From: Haematobacter genomosp. 1
GTDB lineage: Bacteria > Pseudomonadota > Alphaproteobacteria > Rhodobacterales > Rhodobacteraceae
NCBI RefSeq assembly: GCF_002196855.1
Contig: NZ_NIPW01000005.1
Span: 62,001-126,000, forward strand
Direction: 5' to 3'
DNA: 64,000 nt
Every line of letters starts with the position of its first letter. Positions within the stretch are counted from its first letter, which is position 1. Shown piece by piece: positions 8,827-17,737 of the stretch. The notes below the pieces were generated by a model, which worked only from the letters and a program-made list of their open reading frames with translations, searched no databases and was not told where the DNA came from. The position numbers and the translations under genes were made by a program.

Positions 8827-9437
8827 ACCGGGCACGCCGCGAGCCGTTGGCGGGCTTCATCCAAATCTTCGGGAGTGTTGACGTTGAAGAATGGATCGCC
8901 GTCGAACATGACAAGCACCATCCCGGCGCGTTCTGCCACATCACGGATACGGCGGGTGCCCTCCGTGATATCCCGGCGCAGGGCAGGGGCGAGCGCGGTG
9001 GACCACAGGCCGAAGGTGGGATGGGCAACGGGCCTGCCGTCGTATCCGCTGGCCGCAAGGACCACGGCGGCGCGGGTTTCCTCCTGCCGCGCCCGAAGCC
9101 GCGCAACCAGATCGGCCGGCAGGAAGGGTGTGTCGCAGGCCGCTGTGACGATCCAGTCGGCCTCTCTGGCGGCCGCCCATTCCATCCCGGCCAGTATGCC
9201 CGCAAGCGGCCCCGGATGGTCGGAAATGCTGTCGGCGAGAACCGGCAGGTCAACGTCGAAACGCTTGGCGTCTCCGTTGGCATTCAGTGCCAATGGAAAC
9301 GCCTGCGCGCCCAAGCGTGTGATCACATGTGAAAGGAGTGTTCCGCCCCCTAGACGTCTGAGGGCCTTGTCGCCCCCGCCCATCCGCCGCGACAGACCCC
9401 CGGCTAGGATGACCGCAGGCAGCCCTGTGCCGACCAT
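8823..9437 (-). CDS. mobA: Molybdenum cofactor guanylyltransferase
   Basis: Encodes 204 residues, the normal length for MobA, which transfers GMP from GTP to Mo-molybdopterin to make the MGD form used by formate dehydrogenase. The nucleotidyltransferase signature AVILAGGLSRRMGGGDKAL begins at residue 8. The segment around SDHPGPLAGILAGMEWA and VTAACDTPFLP with the metal-binding Asp are also present. Its start codon abuts the fdsD stop with no intervening base, and its TGA overlaps the downstream mobB::fdhD start. This places it firmly in the formate dehydrogenase transcript. Confidence 0.94.
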   Translation of the reverse strand: MVGTGLPAVILAGGLSRRMGGGDKALRRLGGGTLLSHVITRLGAQAFPLALNANGDAKRFDVDLPVLADSISDHPGPLAGILAGMEWAAAREADWIVTAACDTPFLPADLVARLRARQEETRAAVVLAASGYDGRPVAHPTFGLWSTALAPALRRDITEGTRRIRDVAERAGMVLVMFDGDPFFNVNTPEDLDEARQRLAACPV

Positions 9438-9674
9438 TCAGACCCGCTCGGCTGCAGGCTTGCGGATCGCCGGCAGCGCTTCCCGGACAAGGGCGCGCAG
9501 CGCATCACCCTCGGGTTCCTTGGCAAGGGTCAGAAGCCGTGATCGCATGCGCGGCTCCCAATAATCGTTGATATGTGAAGCCAAGCCGATGGCCGCTTCT
9601 TCCGGGGGCTTGGTTTCCATGAAAAGCGCGATCTGGTTCGCCATGCGGACCAGCCGTTCGTCCGTATTGCTCAT
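9438..9674 (-). CDS. fdsD: Formate dehydrogenase delta subunit
   Basis: Encodes 78 residues and matches the small FdsD subunit in length and pattern: LVRMANQIALFM near the N-terminus, INDYWEPRMR in the middle and a helical C-terminus. FdsD is associated with the cytoplasmic NAD-dependent FdsGBAD formate dehydrogenases of Rhodobacter and Cupriavidus and is needed for stable, active enzyme. The gene starts ten bases after fdsA and directly abuts mobA. No cysteine cluster or cofactor motif is present, as expected. Confidence 0.92.
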   Translation of the reverse strand: MSNTDERLVRMANQIALFMETKPPEEAAIGLASHINDYWEPRMRSRLLTLAKEPEGDALRALVREALPAIRKPAAERV

Positions 9675-9684
9675 GACCCCTCAC

Positions 9685-12576
9685 TCACTCCGCCGCTGGC
9701 AGAACGCGGCGGGAGCGTTCCGCCAGAGCGGCATATTCCTCCTGCCAGGCGCTCGGCCCGTTGGAGGGCGCCACCTGCACAGCCGTCACCTTGTATTCCG
9801 GACAGTTAGTGGCCCAGTCGGAATAGTCGGTCGTGATCACGTTAGCCTGAGTTTCGGGGTGGTGGAAGGTGGTATAGACCACACCCGGACTTACCCGATC
9901 CGTCAGCTCCGCCCGGAGGGTCGTCTCTCCGGCGCGGGACGCAAGCCGGACCCAGTCTCCCTCCCGTATGCCGCGCACCTCCGCGTCGTGGGGATGGATC
10001 TCCAGCACATCCTCCGCGTGCCAGACGGTGTTGGCCGTCCGCCGGGTCTGTGCACCGACGTTATACTGGCTGAGGATCCGCCCCGTGGTCAGGAGCAGGG
10101 GGAAACGCGGCCCGGTCCGTTCATCCGTTGCCACGTATTCGGTGCGGATAAGCTTGCCCTTGCCGCGCACGAAATGGTCCACATGCATGATCGGCGTGCC
10201 CTCGGGGGCCTCATCGTTGCAGGGCCACTGCACGGACCCCATCCAGTCCAGCCGGTCATAGCTGACGCCGGTGAAGGTCGGCGTGGTGCGGGCGATTTCC
10301 GCCATTATCTGGGAGGGGTGGGTGTAGCGCCAATCCGCCCCCATGGCATTCGCCAGCATCTGGGTGACTTCCCAATCCGCATAGGTCGCCTTCGGTGCCA
10401 TCACCTTGCGCACGCGGTTGATCCGGCGTTCAGCGTTGGTGAAGGTGCCGTCCTTTTCAAGGAAGGAGGAACCCGGCAGGAAGACATGCGCGTAGTTCGC
10501 CGTCTCGTTCAGGAACAGGTCGTGGACGATAACGCATTCCATCGCCGCCAGCCCGGCAGAGACGTGTTTCGTGTCAGGGTCCGACTGCAGGATATCCTCA
10601 CCCTGACAGTAAAGTCCCTTGAAACCACCCTCAACCGCCGCGTCCAGCATGTTCGGGATGCGCAGGCCCGGCTCGGGGTCTATGGACACTCCCCATTCCG
10701 TCTCATAGATCGCCCGCGCGTCGGCGTTCTTCACATGGCGGTAGCCCGGCAGTTCATGCGGGAACGAGCCCATGTCGCAGGAACCCTGAACGTTGTTCTG
10801 ACCGCGGAGGGGGTTTACGCCTACGCCCTCACGCCCGATGTTTCCGGTCAGCATGGCGAGGTTCGCTATGCCGATGACGGTGGTGGACCCTTGGCTGTGC
10901 TCCGTCACGCCCAGTCCGTAATAAATCGCCGCGTTTCCACCCGTGGCATAGAGCCGGGCCGCCGCGCGGAGCTCTGCCGCCGGAACGCCGGTCAGCGCCT
11001 CCGTCGCCTCGGGGCTGTGGCGCGGGTCGGAGACGAATTCGGCATAATCCTCGTATTCGTCCCAGTCGCAGCGCTCACGGACGAAAGTCTCGTTTACCAG
11101 CCCTTCGGTCACGATCACATGGGCGATGGCGGTGACGACGGCCACGTTGGTCCCGGGCCGGAGGGGGAGATGGTGGTCCGCCTTCACATGCGGACCCTCC
11201 ACCATCTCTGTCCGGCGCGGGTCGATCACGATGAGTTTCGCGCCCTGCCGCAGCCGCTTCCGCATCCGGCTGGCGAACACGGGATGGCCGGAAACCGGAT
11301 TGGCGCCGATCACCACGATCACATCCGCAGCCTCGACCGAGTCGAAATCCTGCGTCCCCGCAGAGGTGCCAAAGGTCTGGCCGAGCCCGTAGCCAGTGGG
11401 CGAATGGCAGACACGGGCGCAGGTATCGGTGTTGTTATTGCCGAAAACGGCGCGGGTCAGCTTCTGCACGAGGTAGGTTTCCTCGTTCGTGCAGCGGGAG
11501 GAGGTGATGACGCCGACGGAATTCCGGCCGTACCGCTGCTGGATGCCCTTCAGCCGAGCCGCCGCGAAGGTCATCGCCTCCTCCCACGACACTTCGCGCC
11601 ACGGGTCGTTGATGGTTTCGCGGATCATGGGTGACAGGACGCGGTCCGGGTGCGTGGCGTAGCCCCATGCGAACCGGCCCTTCACGCAGGAATGGCCGTG
11701 GTTCGCCTTGCCTTCCTTCCATGGCACCATGCGGACCAGCTCGTCGCCCCGCATCTCCGCCTTGAACTGACAGCCGACACCGCAATAGGCGCAGGTCGTC
11801 ACGATGGAGCGGTCGGGCGTGCCGATTTCGATGACGGATTTCTCCTGCAACGTTGCCGTCGGGCAGGCCTGCACACAGGCTCCGCAGGATACGCAATCGG
11901 AGGTGAGGAAGCTGTCGCCTGCGGCACCCGCCGCTACCCGGCTGTCGAAGCCGCGCCCGGTGATGGTCAGGGCGAAGGTTCCCTGCACCTCCTCGCAGGC
12001 GCGCACGCACCTGTTGCAGACGATACACTTCGCGGGATCATAGGTGAAATACGGGTTCGATTCGTCCTTGGGGAGCCATTGCGGATTGGCCTCGCCGGAT
12101 GTGTTGCGGGCGAAATGCGTGGCCATGCCGCCCTTGGGCGCGGTATAGCGCACTTCGCGCAGGCCGACTGCACCGGCCATGTCCTGCAGCTCGCAATCTC
12201 CGTTCGCGGCGCAGGTCAGGCAATCCAACGGATGGTCGGAGATGTAAAGCTCCATCACCCCGCGCCGCAGGTCCTTCAGGCGTCCGGTCTGGGTCTTTAC
12301 CTTGATGCCCGGTGCCACCGGCGTGGTGCAGGAAGCAGGCGTGCCGTTCCGACCCTCGATCTCCACCAGACACAGCCGGCAGGAGCCAAAGGCCTCCAGA
12401 TTGTCGGAGGCGCACAGCTTGGGCACGGTAATGCCGATTTCGGCAGCCGCCCGCATGATCGAGGTGCCCTCCGGCACCGTCACTTCGAACCCGTCGATGG
12501 TCAGGCTGACCATCGTCTTCGACTTTGACCGGGGGGTGCCGAAATCGCGATCATCGGGGATGATGAAATCCTTCAT
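9685..12576 (-). CDS. fdsA: NAD-dependent formate dehydrogenase alpha subunit (molybdenum catalytic subunit)
   Basis: Encodes 963 residues, close to FdsA of Cupriavidus and Rhodobacter. In order: a ferredoxin-like [2Fe-2S] domain (cysteines at 55, 66, 69, 83), a NuoG-like HPLDCLTCAANGDC cluster (115-128), two [4Fe-4S] clusters (CIVCNRCVRAC from 184, CVSCGACVQAC from 228), and the molybdopterin domain starting with CAYCGVGC at 262. The molybdenum ligand is cysteine in CARVCHSP (Cys390, next to His391), so this is not a selenoenzyme. It oxidises formate to CO2 and passes electrons to FdsG/FdsB. The ATG at 12576 overlaps the stop of a 30-residue ORF as ATGA. The longer upstream frame is not used. 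Confidence 0.96.
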   Translation of the reverse strand: MKDFIIPDDRDFGTPRSKSKTMVSLTIDGFEVTVPEGTSIMRAAAEIGITVPKLCASDNLEAFGSCRLCLVEIEGRNGTPASCTTPVAPGIKVKTQTGRLKDLRRGVMELYISDHPLDCLTCAANGDCELQDMAGAVGLREVRYTAPKGGMATHFARNTSGEANPQWLPKDESNPYFTYDPAKCIVCNRCVRACEEVQGTFALTITGRGFDSRVAAGAAGDSFLTSDCVSCGACVQACPTATLQEKSVIEIGTPDRSIVTTCAYCGVGCQFKAEMRGDELVRMVPWKEGKANHGHSCVKGRFAWGYATHPDRVLSPMIRETINDPWREVSWEEAMTFAAARLKGIQQRYGRNSVGVITSSRCTNEETYLVQKLTRAVFGNNNTDTCARVCHSPTGYGLGQTFGTSAGTQDFDSVEAADVIVVIGANPVSGHPVFASRMRKRLRQGAKLIVIDPRRTEMVEGPHVKADHHLPLRPGTNVAVVTAIAHVIVTEGLVNETFVRERCDWDEYEDYAEFVSDPRHSPEATEALTGVPAAELRAAARLYATGGNAAIYYGLGVTEHSQGSTTVIGIANLAMLTGNIGREGVGVNPLRGQNNVQGSCDMGSFPHELPGYRHVKNADARAIYETEWGVSIDPEPGLRIPNMLDAAVEGGFKGLYCQGEDILQSDPDTKHVSAGLAAMECVIVHDLFLNETANYAHVFLPGSSFLEKDGTFTNAERRINRVRKVMAPKATYADWEVTQMLANAMGADWRYTHPSQIMAEIARTTPTFTGVSYDRLDWMGSVQWPCNDEAPEGTPIMHVDHFVRGKGKLIRTEYVATDERTGPRFPLLLTTGRILSQYNVGAQTRRTANTVWHAEDVLEIHPHDAEVRGIREGDWVRLASRAGETTLRAELTDRVSPGVVYTTFHHPETQANVITTDYSDWATNCPEYKVTAVQVAPSNGPSAWQEEYAALAERSRRVLPAAE

Positions 12577-12665
12577 GACCTGTCTCCGATGCGGCGGTTG
12601 CGGGTGGGGATGCGCACAGGAACAGGGGCCACGAGGCCGAGCCATCGCGCGATGAGGGCAATCAT
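12573..12665 (-). CDS. 30-residue coupled mini-cistron between fdsB and fdsA
   Basis: A 31-codon ORF beginning MIALIARWLGLVAPVPV fills almost exactly the gap between fdsB and fdsA. Its ATG overlaps the fdsB TGA as ATGA (12662-12665), and its own TGA overlaps the fdsA ATG as ATGA (12573-12576). Ribosomes leaving fdsB could pass through it into fdsA without dissociating. The N-terminal 17 residues are hydrophobic with one Arg and one Trp; the tail is basic (RIPTRNRRIGDRS). It may be a coupling device with no product of its own, or a very small protein. I do not recognise it, and no experimental evidence is visible from sequence. Confidence 0.5.
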   Translation of the reverse strand: MIALIARWLGLVAPVPVRIPTRNRRIGDRS

Positions 12666-14188
12666 TCCGCAGCCTCCTTCTGAAGTGCGAAGTCATCGGG
12701 AAAATGGGTGACTGCGGACATGACGGGATAGGGCGTGAAGCCGCCGAGCGCGCAGAGCGAGCCTGCCTTCATCGTGTCGCAGAGCGATGCCAGAACCGGC
12801 ATGGCCGCCGCATCTCCTGCGGCGATCCGGTCCAGCGTCTCCATGCCCCGAACCGCTCCGATGCGGCAGGGGGTACATTTGCCGCAGGACTCGATGGCGC
12901 AGAATTCCATCGCGAAGCGGGCGAGTTTCAGCATGTCGGCACTGTCGTCGAACACGGTCAGCCCCGCATGGCCGATGAGACCACCCGCCGCCGTGAATTC
13001 TTCGTAGCCGAATGGGGTATCGAAGAGATCGCGTGGAAAGTAGGCGCCGAGAGGTCCACCGATCTGCACGGCCTTGACCGGCCTGCCGGTGCGGGTGCCT
13101 CCGCCGATATCCTCAACGATTTCGCCCAGCGTGAGGCCGAAGGCCGTCTCGAACAGCCCGCCATGCCGGACATTCCCGGCGATCTGAAGAGGCATGGTGC
13201 CATGCGAGCGTCCGATGCCGAAGTTCCGGTAGAACGCCGCGCCGCGATCCATGATGATGGGCACGGAGGCGAGCGATATGACGTTGTTGACCACGGTCGG
13301 CCGGCCCAGAAAACCCTCAAGCGCCGGGAGTGGCGGCTTGGCCCGAACCGTCCCGCGCTTCCCCTCGAGACTGTTCAGGAGCGAGGTTTCCTCGCCACAG
13401 ACATAGGCGCCCGCACCCGTGCGGACCTCCATGTCGAAGGCATGGCCCGATCCCAGCACGTTCGGGCCAAGCAGACCTTCGGCCCGCGCCACGCGGATGG
13501 CGGACTCCATCATCTCTATCGCGTCAGGATATTCGGAGCGGGTGTAGAGATATCCGCGCGTTGCACCCACGGCGATGCCCGCGATGGTCATACCTTCGAT
13601 CAGACAGAAGGGATCGCCTTCCATGAGCATCCGGTCCGCGAATGTGGCGCTATCCCCCTCATCGGCGTTGCAGACGATGTATTTCCGGGAGCCGGGCGCG
13701 TCATGAACGGTCTTCCACTTGATGCCGGTCGGAAAGCCTGCACCGCCGCGGCCCCGAAGGCCGGAGTCCGTCACCTCCTTCACCACCTCCGCGGGCGTAA
13801 TGGAGAGGGCACGCTTCAACCCGTTCAGCCCGTGATGAAGTTCGTACTCCTTGAGAGACAGCGGGTCGATGACGCCGACACGCGCGAATGTCAGCCGCGT
13901 CTGGCGCACCATCCACGGCAGTTCTTCCGTCAGGCCAAGGGCCTTCGGATGGCTGTCCGGCGCATCAAACAGCCGGGCCACATCGCCCGGTTCCATGGGG
14001 CCGAAGGCCATGCGGCCAAGGTCGGTGACAATCTCCACCAGCGGCTCAAGCCAAATCATGCCGCGGGATCCGTTACGGATCAGGTCCACCTGCAACCCGC
14101 GCCGCGCCGCTTCCGCGAGGACCGCGGCAGCCACCTTGTCCGCACCAAGCGCCTTCGCAGCAGCGTCTCTCGGGACATAAATCCTCAT
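12662..14188 (-). CDS. fdsB: NAD-dependent formate dehydrogenase beta subunit (FMN/NAD subunit)
   Basis: Encodes 508 residues. The N-terminus is thioredoxin-like and the rest is NuoF-like, the usual FdsB fusion. The FMN/NADH-binding GRGGAGFPTG is at 146-155, CNADEGDS near 173, GAGAYVCGEETSLLNSLEG further on, and the [4Fe-4S] motif CAIESCGKCTPCRIG near the C-terminus. It receives electrons from FdsA and reduces NAD+. It overlaps fdsG by ATGA upstream and the small ORF downstream. A related hydrogenase diaphorase subunit is unlikely, given fdsG and fdsA on either side. Confidence 0.95.
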   Translation of the reverse strand: MRIYVPRDAAAKALGADKVAAAVLAEAARRGLQVDLIRNGSRGMIWLEPLVEIVTDLGRMAFGPMEPGDVARLFDAPDSHPKALGLTEELPWMVRQTRLTFARVGVIDPLSLKEYELHHGLNGLKRALSITPAEVVKEVTDSGLRGRGGAGFPTGIKWKTVHDAPGSRKYIVCNADEGDSATFADRMLMEGDPFCLIEGMTIAGIAVGATRGYLYTRSEYPDAIEMMESAIRVARAEGLLGPNVLGSGHAFDMEVRTGAGAYVCGEETSLLNSLEGKRGTVRAKPPLPALEGFLGRPTVVNNVISLASVPIIMDRGAAFYRNFGIGRSHGTMPLQIAGNVRHGGLFETAFGLTLGEIVEDIGGGTRTGRPVKAVQIGGPLGAYFPRDLFDTPFGYEEFTAAGGLIGHAGLTVFDDSADMLKLARFAMEFCAIESCGKCTPCRIGAVRGMETLDRIAAGDAAAMPVLASLCDTMKAGSLCALGGFTPYPVMSAVTHFPDDFALQKEAAE

Positions 14189-14673
14189 GCCCGTGCCTCC
14201 GCGATGATGCCATCCATCAGCGACTCATCTGCCCGCGCGACCAACCGCCCGTCGATTTGCGCGGACGGGCCGCAGGCGCACAGGCCGAGGCAGAACACGG
14301 GCTCCAGCGTCACGGCCCCGTCCGGCGTCGTGCCATGCCAGTCGATGCCAAGCGCCCGGCGAACATGATCGCCCAAAGCGTCTGCGCCCACCGCCTGACA
14401 GGCTTCCGCCCGGCACAGTCGCAGGACGTGCCGCCCGGCAGGAGCCTTGCGGAAGTCGTGATAGAAACTGACAACGCCATGAACCTCGGCACGGCTGAGA
14501 TTGAGCGCCTCCGCGATCAGCGGTACGGCGCCATCAGGAACAAAGCCGAAGCTTTCCTGAACCTCATGCAGAAGCGCCAGCAACGGGCCTTCCCGCCCAA
14601 TATGATTTGCGATGATCGCGGCCATCTGGGCTTCCAGATCGGCAATGGGCGCGGCTGGCTTGAGTGCTTGCAT
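14185..14673 (-). CDS. fdsG: NAD-dependent formate dehydrogenase gamma subunit
   Basis: Encodes 162 residues of NuoE type with a thioredoxin-like fold carrying a [2Fe-2S] cluster. The four cysteines lie in LCRAEACQAVG and FCLGLCACGPSA. The helix VQESFGFVPDGAVPLIAEAL is also typical. The ATG at 14673 has a strong GGGAGGAG ribosome-binding site five to six bases upstream; the frame could begin at a TTG 15 bases earlier, but that would overlap the ribosome-binding site. It is the first structural gene of the operon and ends in an ATGA overlap with fdsB. FdsG and FdsB form the diaphorase module. Confidence 0.94.
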   Translation of the reverse strand: MQALKPAAPIADLEAQMAAIIANHIGREGPLLALLHEVQESFGFVPDGAVPLIAEALNLSRAEVHGVVSFYHDFRKAPAGRHVLRLCRAEACQAVGADALGDHVRRALGIDWHGTTPDGAVTLEPVFCLGLCACGPSAQIDGRLVARADESLMDGIIAEARA

Positions 14674-14739
14674 CGGCTCCTCCCTCAAGCGCCATTCTAG
14701 GCATCATGGGGGCCCGATCAATTCCGACTTTCCGTGGAG

Positions 14740-15636
14740 CTATAGGAGTTTTCTATCAACCAGCGTTCTCGCTTCCGTAAGAAGCGCGTTCACGGTCGGG
14801 CTGTGCGGATCCCGCCGCGCCACGATCAGGCCCACCATCCGCCCCGGATTGCCAGCCCGGGACCGGCGGATGGGAATGGCGACAAGCCCGCGCCCGGTCC
14901 CAAGGCTTTCCGCAATCAGCACCGGCATGACGGAGGCCCAACGACCCGTGGCAACGTGGCTCGCCAGAACGATGGTGGAATTCGACTCGACGATCGGGCG
15001 GGCCGGGGTGCCTGCCGCGTCCAGCAGACGGTCGATGATCCGGCGGTTCTGCATGTCGGTGGTCAGCAGGCAGAGTGGCAGGCGTCCCACCTCCGCCCAG
15101 CTTATGCTGTCCCGGCCCGCCTCTTCGGCATCGGCGGCCACGAGGAGACAGTAGTCCTCTTCATAAAGCGGGATTTCGAGGTGACGTTTGCTGTCCCCGG
15201 TATAAGTGATGCCTGCATCCAGTTCGAGCCGGTCGATCTCCTCCATGATCTCCGTTGCGGCGCGGGAGAGAATGCGGAACGTCACCTCCGGGTGACGCTC
15301 GCTATAGGGCGCGATCAGCCGGTGAACCATGGGCAGCGCGGTGGGGATGACCCCGATCCGCAACTCGCCTGACAAGCCGATCCGGGCCGCGCGCATCTCC
15401 TCCCGCATGGCCCGCACATCCCCGACGATGACGAGCGCCCGTTCATAGACGCGCTCCCCCTCCGGCGTCAGCGCTTCGAATCGGGCACCACGACGCACCA
15501 GTTGCACGCCAAGGATATCCTCCAACTGCCGGATGGCGGAGGAGAGCGTCGGCTGCGTTACGCCCACGGCCTCTGCTGCGCGCCCAAAGTGTCGCTCGTT
15601 GGCCAAAGCGATGAACATCTCGAGTTTGTCGATCAT
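14740..15636 (-). CDS. LysR-family regulator upstream of the formate dehydrogenase operon
   Basis: Encodes 298 residues. The winged HTH is at the N-terminus (MFIALANERHFGRAAEAVGV, TQPTLSSAIRQLEDILG), followed by the two-lobed effector domain. The ATG at 15636 has an AGGAGGAAG site. It is 66 bases upstream of fdsG in the same direction. In Cupriavidus an fds regulator of this family has been described as divergent, so the tandem arrangement here is different and could allow co-transcription with fds. A long upstream region (15637-16193) precedes it. Regulation of fds by formate or a related effector is an inference from position. Confidence 0.9.
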   Translation of the reverse strand: MIDKLEMFIALANERHFGRAAEAVGVTQPTLSSAIRQLEDILGVQLVRRGARFEALTPEGERVYERALVIVGDVRAMREEMRAARIGLSGELRIGVIPTALPMVHRLIAPYSERHPEVTFRILSRAATEIMEEIDRLELDAGITYTGDSKRHLEIPLYEEDYCLLVAADAEEAGRDSISWAEVGRLPLCLLTTDMQNRRIIDRLLDAAGTPARPIVESNSTIVLASHVATGRWASVMPVLIAESLGTGRGLVAIPIRRSRAGNPGRMVGLIVARRDPHSPTVNALLTEARTLVDRKLL

Positions 15637-16193
15637 GGCGCTTCCTCCTGTGGCCCTGTCGTGCAAGCTGGGATGGGAACTCTGTCAGGCGACACCCGCG
15701 GCACTCCGGTCGGGCGAGGCATCAAGTCCGGCCTTGTTTTGCCTGACCTGCTCCGCCATCGGGGATGGAGCGTTGGGTGTGCAAAGGGATAGTGTTCGGC
15801 GTGCGCTTGCGGTCCATGCTATTCCCCCATCCCCCCGGCTCCCCCGGTGCTTAGCACGGCTGGCGATCGCGGCCCCCGCGTCTATGCCCCCATAATGGCG
15901 GAAGCGGTTTCGCCTCTTCGAAACTTCAAGCATCGATGACGGGGAACGCCCCGCCTAACACGTGCCGTGCAGGATACGCAGCTTAGGGCGGTCGGGCCGG
16001 ATTTCCTCGTAGTGCTGATGACGGATGCGGATAGCGGATTTTATGTGAGCGGTGAGCTTGTGGCGGAAGGGCTGAAATGCCGCCTTGAGAGCCGGCGGTA
16101 TCCCCTCCGACCCTCAAGGCATGCGCCGCATTCGCTTCTCAAAATCTCAACAATTCTCACATACCACTTGAAAATGGTGGTATATCTAATTGT
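15637..16193. other. 557-base gene-free region between lysR and ssb
   Basis: No convincing gene is visible on either strand. Short frames (15685-15933 minus; 15967-16197 plus) have no ribosome-binding site or family pattern. The part next to lysR should hold the lysR/fds promoter. A short CGGGG-N3-CCCCG type hairpin lies near 15938-15952. The last 60 bases before ssb are clearly AT-richer and contain the stem-loop listed separately. I saw no tRNA or known riboswitch motif. Confidence 0.5.
16161..16183 (-). terminator. Stem-loop just downstream of ssb
   Basis: A perfect 7-bp inverted repeat (ATACCAC at 16161-16167, GTGGTAT at 16177-16183) with a nine-base loop lies eleven bases beyond the ssb stop codon. 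Its position fits a transcription terminator or 3'-end stabiliser of ssb, but the stem is AT-rich for this genome and no uridine tract follows in the direction of ssb. It could instead be a protein-binding site. Confidence 0.4.
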
Positions 16194-16715
16194 TTAGAAA
16201 GGAATTTCGTCGTCAAGATCGTTGGACCGTCCGCCGCCGTAGCCACCGCCCGAACGCCCTCCGCCCTGACCACCGCCCTGACCGCCGTACGAGGGACCCT
16301 CGTCGTAGCCGCCATCGTAGCCGCCGCCCTGGCTTCCGCCGCCTCCACCACTTCCGCCCTCGCCGCGACCGTCGAGAAGCGTCAGCTCACCGCGGAACGG
16401 GCGCAGGACGATCTCGGTGGAGTAGCGGTCCTGACCTGACTGGTCCTGCCACTTCCGTGTTTCAAGCTGGCCCTCGATATAGACCTTGGACCCTTTGCGG
16501 AGATACTGCTCGGCAATCTTGACCAGCGGTTCGGAGAAGATTGCGACTGTGTGCCACTCCGTGCGTTCCTTGCGCTCACCGGATTGCCGGTCGCGCCAAT
16601 TCTCCGAGGTGGCGATCCGCAGGTTGCAGACCTTGCCGCCGTTCTGAAAGCTCCTGACTTCCGGGTCGCGGCCCAGATTGCCGACCAGAATAACCTTGTT
16701 GACCGAACCCGCCAT
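16194..16715 (-). CDS. ssb: Single-stranded DNA-binding protein
   Basis: Encodes 173 residues. The OB-fold occupies about residues 1-110 ([19 protein letters not shown], then [19 protein letters not shown] and [20 protein letters not shown]). A glycine-rich disordered linker follows and the acidic tip DDEIPF closes the protein, the docking site for DNA repair and replication partners. Length and layout are standard for alphaproteobacterial SSB. It is divergent from the lytic transglycosylase gene across about 150 bases. I looked for the alphaproteobacterial LexA site (GTTC-N7-GTTC or GAAC-N7-GAAC) upstream and did not find one. Confidence 0.97.
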   Translation of the reverse strand: MAGSVNKVILVGNLGRDPEVRSFQNGGKVCNLRIATSENWRDRQSGERKERTEWHTVAIFSEPLVKIAEQYLRKGSKVYIEGQLETRKWQDQSGQDRYSTEIVLRPFRGELTLLDGRGEGGSGGGGGSQGGGYDGGYDEGPSYGGQGGGQGGGRSGGGYGGGRSNDLDDEIPF

Positions 16716-16867
16716 TTCGCCTCCGATTCATTGCTTGCTCCACATAACCGCGACGAGGGGGGGAGGCCAACCGACTATTGCGCTCCTGCAGATTTCCGCT
16801 GGTCAGGGCGAAGATTATTACTAAGATTGCGACCGATAAGAAGAACCCGAGCGGGGGACATCTGAAT

Positions 16868-17470
16868 ATGCGTCACACAGTCATGACGCTCACTGCGGTT
16901 GCGGTGATGCTGGGCGGTGCAAGTACGGTTGCGGCAGAAGGGCTGACCGCAACACGGTCAACCAAATCCCGAATGCAGCTTTTCCAGAGCCAGACCCGGC
17001 TTCTGGATACGCGCCTCTCCGATCAATACCAGAGCTCCACGCGGCTTCAGCCAAAGACCGTGGATCGCAAGGCACCTACACTTCCCAAGTATGCGGGAAA
17101 TTACAAAGGCCAATATCTGGCGGTCGCCCGCGGCGCGGCGCGCAAGCACAATGTGCCGGAGGACCTGTTCCTTCGCCTTGTGCAGCGTGAATCCGGTTGG
17201 AATCCGCAGGCGGTTTCCCACAAGGGTGCAACGGGGCTGGCGCAGCTTATGCCGGATACTGCGGTGCTGCTGGGCGTGGACGTCAACGACCCGCATCAGA
17301 ACCTCGAAGGAGGGGCCCGTTACCTGCGCCGGATGTTCGAGCGGTTTGGGGACTGGCGGCTGGCGCTGGCGGCGTACAACGCCGGGCCGGGCGCTGTGGA
17401 ACAGCATGGTGGCGTGCCGCCATATCAGGAAACCCAGTCGTATGTTGTCGCGATTCTCGGCAACGGATGA
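16868..17470 (+). CDS. Lytic transglycosylase (SLT domain)
   Basis: Encodes 200 residues: a signal peptide (first 23 residues, cleaved after AAEG or nearby), a short low-complexity stretch, then a C-terminal goose-lysozyme-like SLT domain from about residue 80. The catalytic glutamate is Glu108 in [10 protein letters not shown], followed by [13 protein letters not shown] and [20 protein letters not shown], all standard SLT motifs. It should cleave peptidoglycan glycan strands in the periplasm to anhydromuropeptides. The ATG at 16868 is preferred over the upstream in-frame starts because it directly precedes the signal sequence. It stands alone; both neighbours are unrelated. Confidence 0.93.
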   Translation: MRHTVMTLTAVAVMLGGASTVAAEGLTATRSTKSRMQLFQSQTRLLDTRLSDQYQSSTRLQPKTVDRKAPTLPKYAGNYKGQYLAVARGAARKHNVPEDLFLRLVQRESGWNPQAVSHKGATGLAQLMPDTAVLLGVDVNDPHQNLEGGARYLRRMFERFGDWRLALAAYNAGPGAVEQHGGVPPYQETQSYVVAILGNG

Positions 17471-17737
17471 TTCGCGGCTGATGCGGTTGCGTGCTCATGC
17501 TTCCCATATGTTGCGGTATCAATAATCCGTCCGGCAGCTAGTTATTACCTTGGTGTTATGGGGGATGCCGGTAACTTCTTAATTATCGCCTGAAATGCAG
17601 GCGCTTCCTGTTCCAGAATTGCCCGGAAGCGTGTGATCCATTACCGAACCCTCCATCTTTCGGATGAATGCGGCGCCATGGCGCAGGTCCGACCACCGTG
17701 CGTTTCTGAGGAGCGCGGCAGGGGATCGAGGGGAGAC

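Noticed and set aside
9568-11634. 688-codon plus-strand frame within fdsA/fdsD
   Set aside because: Antisense to fdsA, whose motifs are unambiguous; the frame has no family pattern.
15967-16197. 76-codon plus-strand frame between lysR and ssb
   Set aside because: It runs into the ssb 3' stem-loop, has no ribosome-binding site, and its C-terminus is irregular.
16716-16867. LexA (SOS) box between ssb and the lytic transglycosylase
   Set aside because: No GTTC-N7-GTTC or GAAC-N7-GAAC arrangement was found.
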